A stretch of 64,000 nt of DNA from CAYOSU01 sp964406735 (GCA_964406735.1 CAYOSU010000002.1:1-64000), one strand, 5' to 3'; shown: positions 9,202 through 18,907, numbered from the stretch's first letter. A program made the numbers and translations. Notes: generated by a model not told the origin, from the sequence alone.

Positions 9202-10533
9202 TTATTTGCCGTATTTAGTAAGAGTGTCGATCCACGTTCCGACGGTGTATGCAACGGATGCGCAATACTCAGGATCTTCGATAGCGAGTCTATCTTCCCA
9301 CCAATCAAATCCACGGTCTTTAAGAACATCGTAAACTGCTCCGTCCTTTTCGCCCGTTACGTGGTCGGGATGAGCCGCATCGTTTTCAGCCGCTACAACA
9401 GGGTTAGAAGAATATCCGCCGATGTCCTTGCCCCAAGCGTCGAAGCCCTTCTGTGTGCAGGTCATATAAGCGATGAATGCGCATGCAGTCCAAGGCATCG
9501 GGCTGTTCTTGGTAACAAACAAATAGTGGCAATATCCATATCCGCCGAGACCTACGTAATTATCTTCGTAAGCTGCGACCTTAACGTTGTTCTTGGAAAC
9601 GGAGTCGGACTCTGTTACAGAACGAAGTTTTGAATATACCAACAAACCGAACTGATCAGTAGCGGACTTATCAACGAGCATGTTGCAGATAGGACCGTCG
9701 TCAGTCTGTGCGCTGTAGCTTTCTACCCAAAGCTTGATCCAGGCAAGAGCGTATTTACCGTTCTTCCCGAGCTTAAGCTCTGTAGCTTTAGATTCAACTG
9801 CAGATACAGCCTTGTCTACATAAGCCTTTTCGGAAGCGGAAAGAGCGTCGTAAGCAGTCTTAAGAGAATCAGCGTATTCATCTTTCGTCAACATATACAA
9901 GAAGTTTCTGCCGACGATCTCGGAATCGATATCCATGAAGAGGCCGTGTTCGCCTTCAGCTACGAAATCCCAGATGTTGTCATAGGACTTAGAACCCGTG
10001 CAGTTGTACATGAATACCTTGTTAAGAGTCTGAAGAGCGAGGTAGCCGCTGAACTTTTCAGGGGTCGTGCCGTTAGCCTCTGCCCACTCCTTCGGGATGT
10101 ATCTTTCCAAGATACCGGGCTGAACCATCTTGCTTTCGATCTGGTTGCCGTCCTGAATAAGAGTCATAGAGAACTCGCCTTCGGATTTAGCAGAATCGGT
10201 TGTAATCTGTTCAAATATCGCATTTCCCTTAGGCTGAGCCCAAGTGAACTCAAGCGTATATTCGCCTAAACCGTTCTTTTTGGCAACTTCGTTTACGTAC
10301 TCGATGAAGTAAGGAAGAGCAGTCTTACCGCGGCTAGAATTACCAATACCGTTGAATGTTTTGCCGTTACTCTCTTCATAAGCCTTGAGCATAAGCTCGT
10401 CGAGCGACATAGTCTGAGCTTCAGCGATTATTTTCTCAACTTCGGTCAATTCAACCTTAGGCTGACATGCAGCAAGAGAGAAGCAAGAAGCTACGAGCAC
10501 TAAAATGAGTGCCAATGAAACAATTCTTTTCAT
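9202..10533 (-). CDS. Extracellular solute-binding lipoprotein of an ABC importer
   Basis: A 443-residue protein with a lipoprotein signal (basic MKRIV, a hydrophobic core, lipobox LAAC with the cysteine near residue 23). The mature part has the size and style of family 1 solute-binding proteins. The start is the ATG at 10533; an in-frame ATG four codons upstream overlaps the GGAGG ribosome site. It should capture the substrate outside the membrane and deliver it to the fused permease. The ligand is not obvious: the permease type suggests a metal chelate, polyamine or phosphonate-like compound, but this is inference. Confidence 0.82.
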   Translation of the reverse strand: MKRIVSLALILVLVASCFSLAACQPKVELTEVEKIIAEAQTMSLDELMLKAYEESNGKTFNGIGNSSRGKTALPYFIEYVNEVAKKNGLGEYTLEFTWAQPKGNAIFEQITTDSAKSEGEFSMTLIQDGNQIESKMVQPGILERYIPKEWAEANGTTPEKFSGYLALQTLNKVFMYNCTGSKSYDNIWDFVAEGEHGLFMDIDSEIVGRNFLYMLTKDEYADSLKTAYDALSASEKAYVDKAVSAVESKATELKLGKNGKYALAWIKLWVESYSAQTDDGPICNMLVDKSATDQFGLLVYSKLRSVTESDSVSKNNVKVAAYEDNYVGLGGYGYCHYLFVTKNSPMPWTACAFIAYMTCTQKGFDAWGKDIGGYSSNPVVAAENDAAHPDHVTGEKDGAVYDVLKDRGFDWWEDRLAIEDPEYCASVAYTVGTWIDTLTKYGK

Positions 10534-10663
10534 TTTTTCCTCCATAACATAAAAAGATTACATTTATATTAACGCATTTTGCGATAATACCAAATCTATT
10601 TTGTTATACCCATCATAACCAGAAATCAAGCGTCAAAAAACGTTTTCTTCCAAGGACACCATA

Positions 10664-10692
10664 ATTCTATCACTTCGTTAAAACATTGTCAA
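10664..10692 (-). promoter_or_regulatory. Promoter of the ABC importer operon
   Basis: Minus strand TTGACA (10692-10687), 17-base spacer, TAGAAT (10669-10664). The leader of about 125 bases contains an inverted repeat GTTAT-N7-ATAAC at about 10604-10620 that could be an operator. The rest of 10534-10800 is AT-rich with nothing else I can identify. Confidence 0.7.
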
Positions 10693-10800
10693 TACCCAAT
10701 TTGAAAAAAGTTTACAAATAATTCGTAAAAATCTATACGAATATCGTTCAATGAGGCAAATAGTTAGAAATAACACAAAACTTCAATTTATTAAACAAAA

Positions 10801-10827
10801 GCGACGCCCGATATTATCAGACGTCGC
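10801..10827 (-). terminator. Intrinsic terminator of the transketolase operon
   Basis: On the minus strand a stem of up to 12-13 bp with some G-U pairs, built on GCGACG/CGTCGC, is followed by TTTTGTTT. It lies 31 bases after the tkt stop codon. Confidence 0.8.
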
Positions 10828-10857
10828 ATGTATTAATTCGACAAATATGGCTAATTT

Positions 10858-12819
10858 TTAGAGCGATTTAGCGATCTTTACGGCGTTTTCAACCGTAAAT
10901 CCGAAAGCCTCGAAAAGCTTTGCAGCAGGTGCGGATGCACCGAAGTGGTCGATCGTCAACATCTTGCCGTTCGTGCCAACGTATTTATACCAAGGCATAG
11001 ATACGCCTGCCTCGATAGCCATACGCTTCGTAACGTTTTTGGGAAGAACGCTCTCTTTGTATTCCTCAGACTGCTCTTCGAAGATCTCTACGCAAGGCAT
11101 GGATACTACCCTTGCCTTTATTCCCTCTTCTTTGAGTGTTTCCGCAGTCTTGACCGCAAGCTCGACTTCCGATCCCGTTGCGATAATGATAAGATCGGGA
11201 GTTCCGTCGGTATCAACGAGTACGTAACCACCCTTCATTGCGTTTACGCCGCTGTTTTCATACTGCGGGAGGTTCTGACGGGAAAGTACCAAGCAGGTAG
11301 GCTTGCCGCTATTCAATGCAATATTCCAAGCACAAACGGTCTCTTTGCCGTCGGCAGGACGAACTACGTTGAGGTTGGGCATTGCACGCAATGAAGCCAA
11401 ATGCTCGATAGGCTCATGCGTAGGTCCGTCTTCACCAACGCCGATGGAATCGTGCGTCAGAACGTAGGTTACGGGAAGTCCCATAAGGGCGCTCATTCTC
11501 ATTGCGTTTCTCATATAGTCGGAGAATACCAAGAAGGTGGCGCAGAATACTCTGAGTCCGCCGTGAAGCGCCATACCGTTGGAGATAGCAGCCATAGCGT
11601 GCTCTCTGATACCAAAGTGAATATTTCTTGCAACTCTATCCTCTACGGAGTTGAATGCAGAGGATTTTATCTTCGTCTTGTTTGCAGGCTCAAGGTCAGC
11701 AGAACCGCCGAAAAGGTTAGGAACGGAAGATTCAAGTCTATTTAATACGACGTTACCGCAGTTTCTCGTAGCGTCAGGCTTTTCAAAGTCGAACATTCCC
11801 TCTATCTTAGTGATATCAACGGGATCGTTGCTATGCCATGCCTTGAATTCAGCGGCAAGTTCTGGATAAGCAGCTTCGTATTTAGCAAAAAGTGCATCGT
11901 AATTTTCGTGTATCTTTTTGCCCTTTGCAATCTGTTCGCCTCTGAACTCGTCGATATATTCGGGAAGCTCGAAGGGTGCGTAATTCCAACCGAGATTTTC
12001 ACGCATGAGTTTGATGTTTTCCTCGCCCAAGGGTGCACCGTGACAGCTTGCCTTGCCTGCCAAAGGAGAACCGTAGCCGATAACGCTCGTGCAAATGATG
12101 ATAGTAGGCTTTTCCGTCTCTGCTTTTGCTTCTTCGATAGCCTTTGTCATCTTATCGACGTCGTTTGCGTCGTCCACCTCTATTACCTGCCAGCCGAGTG
12201 CTTTATGTCTCAAAGCTACATCCTCGGAGAACGTGCAGTTGATATCGCCCTCTATCGTGATGCTGTTTCTGTCGTAGAAAAGTATGAGCTTGCCGAGCTT
12301 ATTCGTGCCTGCAAAGGATGCCGCCTCGTTTGCAATACCCTCCTGCAAGCAACCGTCGCCGCAAAGGCAATAAGTATAATGATCGACAACGGGGTAACCC
12401 TCGCGGTTGAACTTTTCCGCAAGAATGCTCTCTGCATACGCAAAGCCTACTGCGTTTGCAATACCCTGACCGAGAGGTCCTGTAGTCGTCTCTACGCCCT
12501 TTGTGTGCTTATATTCGGGATGTCCCGGCGTGAGGCTGTTGAGCTGTCTGAAATTCTTGATCTCCTCTATCGGCATGTCGTATCCGAAAAGGTTGAGAAG
12601 CGAATATTCGAGCATCGAGCCGTGGCCTGCCGACAATACGAATCTGTCTCTATTGACAAAACTCGGATCGGTCGGATCGACGTTCATATTCTTCCAAATG
12701 GTGTAGCCCTCTGCCGCCGCACCGACAGGAAGTCCGGGATGACCGGAATTTGCTTTCTGAATGGCGTCAACGGACAGCATTCTTATTGAATTGATTACCT
12801 GCAGATCTTTGTTATCCAT
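10858..12819 (-). CDS. tkt: Transketolase
   Basis: A full-length 653-residue thiamine-diphosphate enzyme. Early motifs are SGHPGLPVGAA and LSAGHGSMLEYSLL, with GHPEYKHTKGVETTTGPLGQG for cofactor and metal binding and the GDGCLQEG thiamine motif. The pyrimidine domain follows with FGIREHAM and DSIGVGEDGPTHEP, then a C-terminal transketolase domain. It transfers two-carbon units between sugar phosphates in the non-oxidative pentose phosphate pathway. The gene follows the phosphohexomutase gene by 13 bases with an AAGGAG site, so the two are co-transcribed. Confidence 0.97.
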   Translation of the reverse strand: MDNKDLQVINSIRMLSVDAIQKANSGHPGLPVGAAAEGYTIWKNMNVDPTDPSFVNRDRFVLSAGHGSMLEYSLLNLFGYDMPIEEIKNFRQLNSLTPGHPEYKHTKGVETTTGPLGQGIANAVGFAYAESILAEKFNREGYPVVDHYTYCLCGDGCLQEGIANEAASFAGTNKLGKLILFYDRNSITIEGDINCTFSEDVALRHKALGWQVIEVDDANDVDKMTKAIEEAKAETEKPTIIICTSVIGYGSPLAGKASCHGAPLGEENIKLMRENLGWNYAPFELPEYIDEFRGEQIAKGKKIHENYDALFAKYEAAYPELAAEFKAWHSNDPVDITKIEGMFDFEKPDATRNCGNVVLNRLESSVPNLFGGSADLEPANKTKIKSSAFNSVEDRVARNIHFGIREHAMAAISNGMALHGGLRVFCATFLVFSDYMRNAMRMSALMGLPVTYVLTHDSIGVGEDGPTHEPIEHLASLRAMPNLNVVRPADGKETVCAWNIALNSGKPTCLVLSRQNLPQYENSGVNAMKGGYVLVDTDGTPDLIIIATGSEVELAVKTAETLKEEGIKARVVSMPCVEIFEEQSEEYKESVLPKNVTKRMAIEAGVSMPWYKYVGTNGKMLTIDHFGASAPAAKLFEAFGFTVENAVKIAKSL

Positions 12820-12832
12820 TTACCTTTGCTCC

Positions 12833-14329
12833 TTATATATATCTTTTTAGGTTATCCGTATTGAGACCTTCATATGAAGATAAAAATCCGTATACGGTCT
12901 TTGCCATAACGCTTACGCCGCCCTCGTCTTCGCTTTCAAAATTGAGCGGCATTATCGGGTCGTGAAGACTCATTCTCAAAAGACACCAGCCGTTACCGTG
13001 GTCTTTATCGAAATTAACTCGCACGCCCTCGTAATTGGGATATTCAAGCGAAAGTCCCTCTTGATCTTCGACAAACGTCTTGAAATCATCCAAGACTTTT
13101 TTGCCGTATTCAACAAAATCGGCAAGGTAGAAGGTCATACGAACCTCTACAGCCTCTTTCGGCATTTTCAAATCTTTTATCAAGCTATCAAGCGACAAGC
13201 CTTTTTTATTGAGCTTTGCAGCCTCTATCAGAAGTCTCGTTACAAGATACGCACCGTCGTCAAGGAAATAGTTCTCTTTGAGTGCGGCGTGTCCGCTCGT
13301 TTCAATCGCAAGCGGCGTATAAACGCCTTGGCTATTTAGCTCTATCGCTTTGTTGATTACGTTCTTATAGCCACGTCTATACCTATAATGCTCGCCGCCA
13401 AGCTCCGTAATGAACTCTTTTAAGCCGATGCTCGTTATGCTGTCGGTTACTATCGTTCCTTTCTTTTCCTTGAGAAGTATAGCCGAGATGAGTGCTATCA
13501 AAGCGTTGCGGTTTATTTCCTCGCCGCTTTTTGCAACTATCGCAGCTCTGTCTACGTCGGTATCGAAGATGACTCCAAGGTCAGCGCCGTTTTTCACTAC
13601 GCACGCAGAAATGCTATCCATTGCCGTGTGATCCTCGGGATTTGGTATATGATTTGGGAAAGTGCCGTCAGGTTCTAAGAATTGCGAGCCGTCGGTATCT
13701 GCGCCGAGCTCTTTCAATATCTTCTCGTAAAAACCGCCTGCGCCGTTTCCTGCGTCTACCACTATCTTCATACCCTTCAACGGAAGGTCATCGCCGCAAG
13801 AAGTCTTTACGAAATCCGTAAGATGCTTTGAGTACGACGGCATATAGCAAAGGTCGTTGACGGTTCCGCCGACTTTTTTCTCAAGCGTTGCATCAAAAGC
13901 CAAATCTATCAGCTCGTCGATATCGGAAGATTCGAGTCCGCCGCTTTTTAAGAAAAACTTTAAGCCGTTACGCTCCGACGGAAGGTGGCTTGCCGTTATC
14001 ATTATCGAACCGTCAAGGGAAACGCTTGCGTTCTGGAGTGCCATGAACATCGACGGCGTTGACGAAAGACCCGTTAAGTATACCTTAACACCGTCGTTTG
14101 AAAGCGCAGTCGAGAGCGCAGTCTCGATACGTTTGGCAGAAAGGCGCGAATCGTGCCCTATCGCCACGGAAATATCCGTCTTGCCGCATTTGTTACGCAA
14201 AAACGACGCAAATGCGACGGCAAAACGGGCTATTGCCTCGTCGGTTAGCGTTATATCGCTTTCCTTACCCGATGCGACACCTCTGATATCAGTGCCGCTT
14301 TTCAGCTTTTTTAAGTCGAAGTATTCCAT
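12833..14329 (-). CDS. Phosphoglucomutase/phosphomannomutase family protein
   Basis: A 498-residue alpha-D-phosphohexomutase. It shows the entry motif SGTDIRG, the phosphoserine loop ITASHLPSE (TASHNP in most relatives), the metal loop DTDVDRAAI and the sugar-binding motif ETSGHAAL. It interconverts hexose 1- and 6-phosphates; whether mannose or glucose is preferred cannot be read. The start codon has no ribosome site and lies only about two bases downstream of the predicted transcription start, so the mRNA appears leaderless. Co-transcribed with tkt. Confidence 0.88.
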   Translation of the reverse strand: MEYFDLKKLKSGTDIRGVASGKESDITLTDEAIARFAVAFASFLRNKCGKTDISVAIGHDSRLSAKRIETALSTALSNDGVKVYLTGLSSTPSMFMALQNASVSLDGSIMITASHLPSERNGLKFFLKSGGLESSDIDELIDLAFDATLEKKVGGTVNDLCYMPSYSKHLTDFVKTSCGDDLPLKGMKIVVDAGNGAGGFYEKILKELGADTDGSQFLEPDGTFPNHIPNPEDHTAMDSISACVVKNGADLGVIFDTDVDRAAIVAKSGEEINRNALIALISAILLKEKKGTIVTDSITSIGLKEFITELGGEHYRYRRGYKNVINKAIELNSQGVYTPLAIETSGHAALKENYFLDDGAYLVTRLLIEAAKLNKKGLSLDSLIKDLKMPKEAVEVRMTFYLADFVEYGKKVLDDFKTFVEDQEGLSLEYPNYEGVRVNFDKDHGNGWCLLRMSLHDPIMPLNFESEDEGGVSVMAKTVYGFLSSYEGLNTDNLKRYI

Positions 14330-14337
14330 ACGCTTTT

Positions 14338-14366
14338 ATCATACAACATCATTATGAATTTTGCAA
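14338..14366 (-). promoter_or_regulatory. Promoter of the phosphohexomutase-tkt operon
   Basis: Minus strand TTGCAA (14366-14361), 17-base spacer, TATGAT (14343-14338). The expected start point at about 14331 is two bases before the ATG at 14329. Confidence 0.72.
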
Positions 14367-14437
14367 ATGTTTTTCAAAAACGTTTCTATATTCAATTCTT
14401 AAATAATAGAATGTATTATCTGATCAGGAGGACAACT

Positions 14438-15898
14438 ATGAAAAAATCTATAATCTGCACTGTGATCGCAGCTATAATGCTTGCCTTTTCTCTTTTCTCC
14501 TTTTCGTCATGCGAAAAAGTCGAGAAGACGAGCTATACGGCTGACGTCGTTTTTGACGACGAGCGTATGTCTATCGACTGCACGCTTGACGTGGTGTTCG
14601 TGAATACGTACGACTTTGACGTCGAGACGCTTTGCTTTAATACTTACGGCAATGCTTACAGGGAAAACGCAAAGATGTCGCCCATACCGCCCGAAAAGAC
14701 GTACGAGGCGTATTACGGCAAGAAAAGTTATGGGTATATAGACGTTAAGGAGTGCTATATCGATGGCGAAAAGGCAACACATGCAATGAACGGCGAGGAC
14801 CTGAATTTACTTTGCATAAGCTTAAACGAGCCGCTGAAAAGCGGCGAGTCTGTTAAAGTTCGAATCGAGTTCTCGGAATCTCTTTCTAAGGTCAAGCACA
14901 GGCTCGGTTACAACGAAAAAACGGTCAACTTCGGAAACTTTTTGCCCGTTCTTTGCGTATACGAGAACAATAGCGCAATCGAATGCCCGTATTATTCAAT
15001 AGGCGATCCGTTCTACTCGGAAGTTGCTGATTATACGGTGAAGATCAAAACACCGTCGGAGTATACGATAGCGGCAAGCGGCGAATGCACGGACGCACTT
15101 TTAGGCGGACGGTTTACTACTTATACCTACAAGCTTGATAATGCGAGAGATTTTGCTTTCTTTGCGTCAAAAAACTTTAACGTCGTGTCGGGCAAGGTGG
15201 ACGGCGTAACGCTTAATTACTATTACGTTTCAGACGACGACCCGTCAAGGTCGTTTGAAGTTGCGGCGGACGCACTACATACCTTTAAATCACTGTATTG
15301 CGAATATCCGTATAAGACGCTTGCCGTCGTTGAGTCCCCTCTCGTTTTCGGCGGCATGGAATATCCGTCGATATGCCTTATTGCAGACGACCTGCAAGGG
15401 AATGAGAAAACAGAGTCTATCGTTCATGAGATAGCGCATCAATGGTGGTACGGACTCGTCGGAACGAACGAAGTCGAAAACGGCTTTATCGACGAGTCGC
15501 TCGCACAATACTCCGTAGCACTGTTTTTTGACGAGAACGCTAAATACGGCACAACAAAAACAGACTATCTTGAGAGCTTACAAAAGGACTTGGAGACTTT
15601 TAAGAAAGTATATAAAATAACAGGTAAAAAGCCCGATATGACCGTAAAACGGGCAATCTACGACTATTCTACGACGTACGAATACACTATCGTGAATTAT
15701 TGTTATGCGCCGATACTTTTAGACGAGGTACAGGAAATAATCGGAAAGGATGCGTTTATCGACGTATTAAAAGGTATTGTAAATGACTACGCATTTAAGA
15801 ATATCGGATACGATGAGTTTATCAATGCATTTAAGGCGTATAGCAAGATAGACGGCTCGTGCATATTGGATAATCTATTTAAGGGAAACATAACGTAA
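14438..15898 (+). CDS. M1-family zinc metallopeptidase lipoprotein
   Basis: Starting at the ATG at 14438 (AGGAGG seven bases upstream) gives 486 residues. A lipoprotein signal ends in a lipobox FSSC. The gluzincin core HEIAHQWW is at 330-337, with the third zinc ligand E353 in NGFIDESLAQYS 19 residues downstream. A GGMEYP motif about 12 residues before the core corresponds to the exopeptidase GAMEN loop. It is probably a membrane-anchored aminopeptidase acting outside the cell. It is shorter than classical M1 enzymes and lacks the large C-terminal domain. Confidence 0.85.
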   Translation: MKKSIICTVIAAIMLAFSLFSFSSCEKVEKTSYTADVVFDDERMSIDCTLDVVFVNTYDFDVETLCFNTYGNAYRENAKMSPIPPEKTYEAYYGKKSYGYIDVKECYIDGEKATHAMNGEDLNLLCISLNEPLKSGESVKVRIEFSESLSKVKHRLGYNEKTVNFGNFLPVLCVYENNSAIECPYYSIGDPFYSEVADYTVKIKTPSEYTIAASGECTDALLGGRFTTYTYKLDNARDFAFFASKNFNVVSGKVDGVTLNYYYVSDDDPSRSFEVAADALHTFKSLYCEYPYKTLAVVESPLVFGGMEYPSICLIADDLQGNEKTESIVHEIAHQWWYGLVGTNEVENGFIDESLAQYSVALFFDENAKYGTTKTDYLESLQKDLETFKKVYKITGKKPDMTVKRAIYDYSTTYEYTIVNYCYAPILLDEVQEIIGKDAFIDVLKGIVNDYAFKNIGYDEFINAFKAYSKIDGSCILDNLFKGNIT

Positions 15899-15903
15899 AA
15901 TAA

Positions 15904-15930
15904 AAGCGGCAAGCTAAATAGCTTGCCGCT
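15904..15930. terminator. Bidirectional terminator between the M1 peptidase and tdk
   Basis: An 11-12 bp stem AGCGGCAAGCTA/AGCTTGCCGCT with a short AAT loop lies five bases after the M1 stop. AAATCTTTTT follows on the plus strand, and TTTTATTTT follows on the minus strand, so it can serve both convergent genes. Confidence 0.85.
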
Positions 15931-15943
15931 AAATCTTTTTATA

Positions 15944-16501
15944 TTAAAGCTTATCGTTCTTCCAGCAGTTGTAACACATACCGATATATAGCTCATTACC
16001 GCCTATTTCTACCTGATTGCCCTCACGGACTATCTTGCCGTTGTTAAGCCTTGCATTTACCTCTGCCTTTCTGCCGCACTTGCATACAGACTTTATTTCG
16101 GTAAGAGAATCGGCAAGCTCAAAAAGACGTTTGCTTCCCGGGAACATATACGTTCTGAAATCGGTCTTTAAGCCAAAGCAGATAACGGGTACAAACTCGC
16201 AGGCAACGTCTTTCAGCTGTTCTACCTGAACGGGAGTCAAAAACTGCGCCTCGTCAATTATCAAGACCTGATAATCGGTCGTCTTGAACCAGTCGTATAG
16301 ATTCATATCATCGGCTATCATGATGCACTTACCCTTTAAGCCGATACGGGACTTTAACTCGCCGTATTCGTCACGAGAATCCACCGATGGCTTCATCAAT
16401 GCAACCTTATAACCCTTCTCTTCGTAGTTGAATTTTACCATAAGCGCATTAGCGGTCTTGCTCGATCCCATTGCGCCGTACTTAAAATATAGCTTTGGCA
16501 T
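15944..16501 (-). CDS. tdk: Thymidine kinase
   Basis: A 185-residue type II thymidine kinase. The P-loop is GAMGSSKT near the N-terminus, then DEAQFL (Walker B), the lasso region after CFGLKTDFR, and four zinc-finger cysteines (CKCGRKA and CYNCW). It phosphorylates thymidine in the salvage pathway in the cytoplasm. Own promoter upstream; shares its terminator with the convergent peptidase gene. Confidence 0.96.
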   Translation of the reverse strand: MPKLYFKYGAMGSSKTANALMVKFNYEEKGYKVALMKPSVDSRDEYGELKSRIGLKGKCIMIADDMNLYDWFKTTDYQVLIIDEAQFLTPVQVEQLKDVACEFVPVICFGLKTDFRTYMFPGSKRLFELADSLTEIKSVCKCGRKAEVNARLNNGKIVREGNQVEIGGNELYIGMCYNCWKNDKL

Positions 16502-16530
16502 TTTTACTTCTTCCTTGTGTTAGTAACTCC

Positions 16531-16559
16531 ATTATACAGGCAAAAGTCAGTTTTGTAAA
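16531..16559 (-). promoter_or_regulatory. Promoter of tdk
   Basis: Minus strand TTTACA (16559-16554), 17-base spacer, TATAAT (16536-16531), 30 bases before the start codon. Confidence 0.75.
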
Positions 16560-16606
16560 TACTTTAAGCGAGAAATAAAAGGTATGATTTTTTTAGCATT
16601 TGAGAT

Positions 16607-16642
16607 AACTATTCGCAAAACTTTTGAAATCTGCGAATAGTT
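16607..16642 (-). terminator. Hairpin at the 3' end of spoIIE
   Basis: An 11-bp perfect inverted repeat (AACTATTCGCA with TGCGAATAGTT) overlaps the spoIIE stop codon and has a 14-base loop. There is no uridine tract directly after it, so termination efficiency is uncertain. Confidence 0.45.
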
Positions 16643-18812
16643 AGATGATTTTGACTGCAAGAACGGTCATATCGTCATTTACTTCACCGCCATTGCACTC
16701 AATAGCAGTCTTAATAAGCTCATCCGATATCTCTTGCGGAGAAAGCGCTTTGGCTTTTTCGATATAATACGCAGAACACTCTTTTAAGGCATCGTATACC
16801 CCGTCGGACATTATTACCAATATATCCCCTATGCTTATTGAAACCGTCTTTATTTCGGGCGTAACGTCGTCTAATATGCCGACGGGAAGCGAGCTTCCAG
16901 AAAGTTCTATTACTTTCTCTTTGACCAAAAAGGTGGGTGGCGTTCCAAGCTTCATTATTAACGCACTCATATTTATCGGATCGACAGTAACTACGTCCGT
17001 TGCCGAAAAGGCCTCGTTTCCGTTTGTCTCGACTACGGAATTTACTATCGGGCAGATCACGTCGCAAGAAAAACCAGCCTTAAACAAGTCCTCGATTACG
17101 TTTACGGTGCGTTCGGACGCTTCGCTTGCCTCTTTGCCCGTTCCCATACCGTCGGATATTGCCAAAATATAGGTATTATCAGACAGTTTCTCAACGATAT
17201 AATTATCGCCCGAGCTTGCCTTTTCTCCGCCTTTAGAAATACGAGAAACGCCTACTACGACTTCGCATTCGGGTCTTGGGAAATACGTTATAATGCCCTC
17301 TTTAGTTGCCTTACCTGCCTTCATTTTAACACCGCAAGCACTGCTTATCACCTTTGTCAAAAGCTTTTTGTTTACAGCATCATCCAATACCACCTTTACG
17401 GACGGCGTTCCGTTTTGCGTTTTTACACAGTAGACCTCCTTTGCGGTTATTCCGTTCAGCTTTAGTTCCTCGTATATATCGAGCTCTAACGCTCTATCAA
17501 AATCTATGCTTTTATTGAGCTTGCTCGCCTCAAAGGAAAGTGCGTCCGAAAGACCTGAGAAAAGCTTGTTTAACGTCGCATTAAACTCAGCTCGCTCCTT
17601 TTGCTTTAAGGAATCGGCGTTTGCGCGCATAGCAGTTGAGTTTACGGTATTTATCAGCCGTTCGGTCGAACGGCAATTTGAATATATACTATCGCCCAGA
17701 TCGAGCATATTTATGCTGCCCTTTGATATCGCCAAAACGGCAAGTGGCTCGAAGTATTCGGCGTGCTTTTTTAATATCTTGCATTTATCCCTATGCTTGC
17801 AGTATCCGCACGACTTTACGCACTCGTTTACTATCCTATTCGGTATATTCTCGCTCTTTAAGTCGTACTTTATCGATCTAGCCAAGTCTTTGTATATATC
17901 GGAAAGCTCCTTTATTCTCTTTGAAGACCTGTCAAGCGCCTCTTTTATAAGCCCGTCGATCGTTGCCGTAAAAGGCTTTATTACAGTAGCTTTTTCGGGG
18001 AAAATGTAAAGCGACAGCGCACCGATCGAAAAGAAAAGTATTGCTATTACACTTTCGGACGTTTCTATTTTGCAAAGATATCTGAGAATAATATTTTCGG
18101 CTATCAGGGAAACAGGCAATAGCTTTTCGGCTCTTCCGACAAATAAGTACGACGTTATCGCAAAAATCGCTATTGCAAGCAAGAAATCGCTCTCTTTTGT
18201 TGCGATATATGCAGCTATTGCAAATATCAATGATGGAAAAACTCCTCTTTCTCTGCCCAAATATCTCGCTGCAAGCCCTGTTATTATAGGAATAAAAAGG
18301 CTAAGCAAACAGACTCCGAAAACTTTTATCCCGGAAAGCCCAAGAGAAAAGCAAAACACAACTACGGATAGTGCAATAAAATCGGAGTCTATCGCCAGTT
18401 CAAAGCTATCGTCAAACAGGCGTTTTGAAAAATAGAAGGCTATAAGGCAAGAAAGCGCAGACGTTATTGCGCCATAAAGCGTTATTCCGAAAAACAATTG
18501 CCTTAATACGCCGAAAAGAAGTGCAAATACAAGCTCTAAAACTTGTTTTAATCTTCCGCTTGAAAGCTTTAATAAATAAGAAGAGATTGCAAATATGAGC
18601 GTTAAAGCTAGGCTTCCGTATAGCTTTACACCACCGTTTATGAAATTTACACAAAACGTAAACAGCGACGGTATTATTACGTTTCCTCCCACTGTCATTG
18701 CTATCAAATAGCCGTTTGAAAGGTCTATTCCGAAGTATCCGCCAAACGAGATCGTTATTGCTACCGCTCCGTATAAAGCGAGTGTTATATATTTTTTGCC
18801 GTTGATTTTCAT
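16641..18812 (-). CDS. spoIIE: Stage II sporulation protein E-like PP2C phosphatase
   Basis: A 723-residue protein. About ten membrane segments occupy the first 290 residues, then comes a cytoplasmic linker with a cysteine cluster (CVKSCGYCKHRDKC), then a C-terminal PP2C phosphatase domain with ISDGMGTGKEA and MSDGVYDAL metal-binding motifs. In sporulating Bacillota SpoIIE dephosphorylates SpoIIAA to release sigma-F in the forespore. The ATG at 18812 lacks a good ribosome site; a TTG two codons upstream has AGG nine bases before it, so the exact start is uncertain. A TATAAA at 18826-18821 and a 6-of-7 match to a Spo0A box (GGTCGAA, 18857-18863) lie upstream. Confidence 0.88.
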   Translation of the reverse strand: MKINGKKYITLALYGAVAITISFGGYFGIDLSNGYLIAMTVGGNVIIPSLFTFCVNFINGGVKLYGSLALTLIFAISSYLLKLSSGRLKQVLELVFALLFGVLRQLFFGITLYGAITSALSCLIAFYFSKRLFDDSFELAIDSDFIALSVVVFCFSLGLSGIKVFGVCLLSLFIPIITGLAARYLGRERGVFPSLIFAIAAYIATKESDFLLAIAIFAITSYLFVGRAEKLLPVSLIAENIILRYLCKIETSESVIAILFFSIGALSLYIFPEKATVIKPFTATIDGLIKEALDRSSKRIKELSDIYKDLARSIKYDLKSENIPNRIVNECVKSCGYCKHRDKCKILKKHAEYFEPLAVLAISKGSINMLDLGDSIYSNCRSTERLINTVNSTAMRANADSLKQKERAEFNATLNKLFSGLSDALSFEASKLNKSIDFDRALELDIYEELKLNGITAKEVYCVKTQNGTPSVKVVLDDAVNKKLLTKVISSACGVKMKAGKATKEGIITYFPRPECEVVVGVSRISKGGEKASSGDNYIVEKLSDNTYILAISDGMGTGKEASEASERTVNVIEDLFKAGFSCDVICPIVNSVVETNGNEAFSATDVVTVDPINMSALIMKLGTPPTFLVKEKVIELSGSSLPVGILDDVTPEIKTVSISIGDILVIMSDGVYDALKECSAYYIEKAKALSPQEISDELIKTAIECNGGEVNDDMTVLAVKII

Positions 18813-18907
18813 AACCAAAAGTTTATACCTAAATTTTTAAGAATAATTGCTTTTGTGGTCGAAAATCAAAGAATATTTGAGGTGTCCTTTTTATAAGACT
18901 AAAACAG

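Noticed and set aside
11833..12789. A 318-codon plus-strand frame opposite transketolase
   Set aside because: Antisense shadow of tkt, cysteine- and valine-rich translation without motifs, no promoter or ribosome site.
18812..18818. TTG at 18818 as the definite spoIIE start
   Set aside because: It has AGG at a good distance but the ATG two codons on is more usual; the choice makes no difference to the protein, so it is left open in the gene entry.
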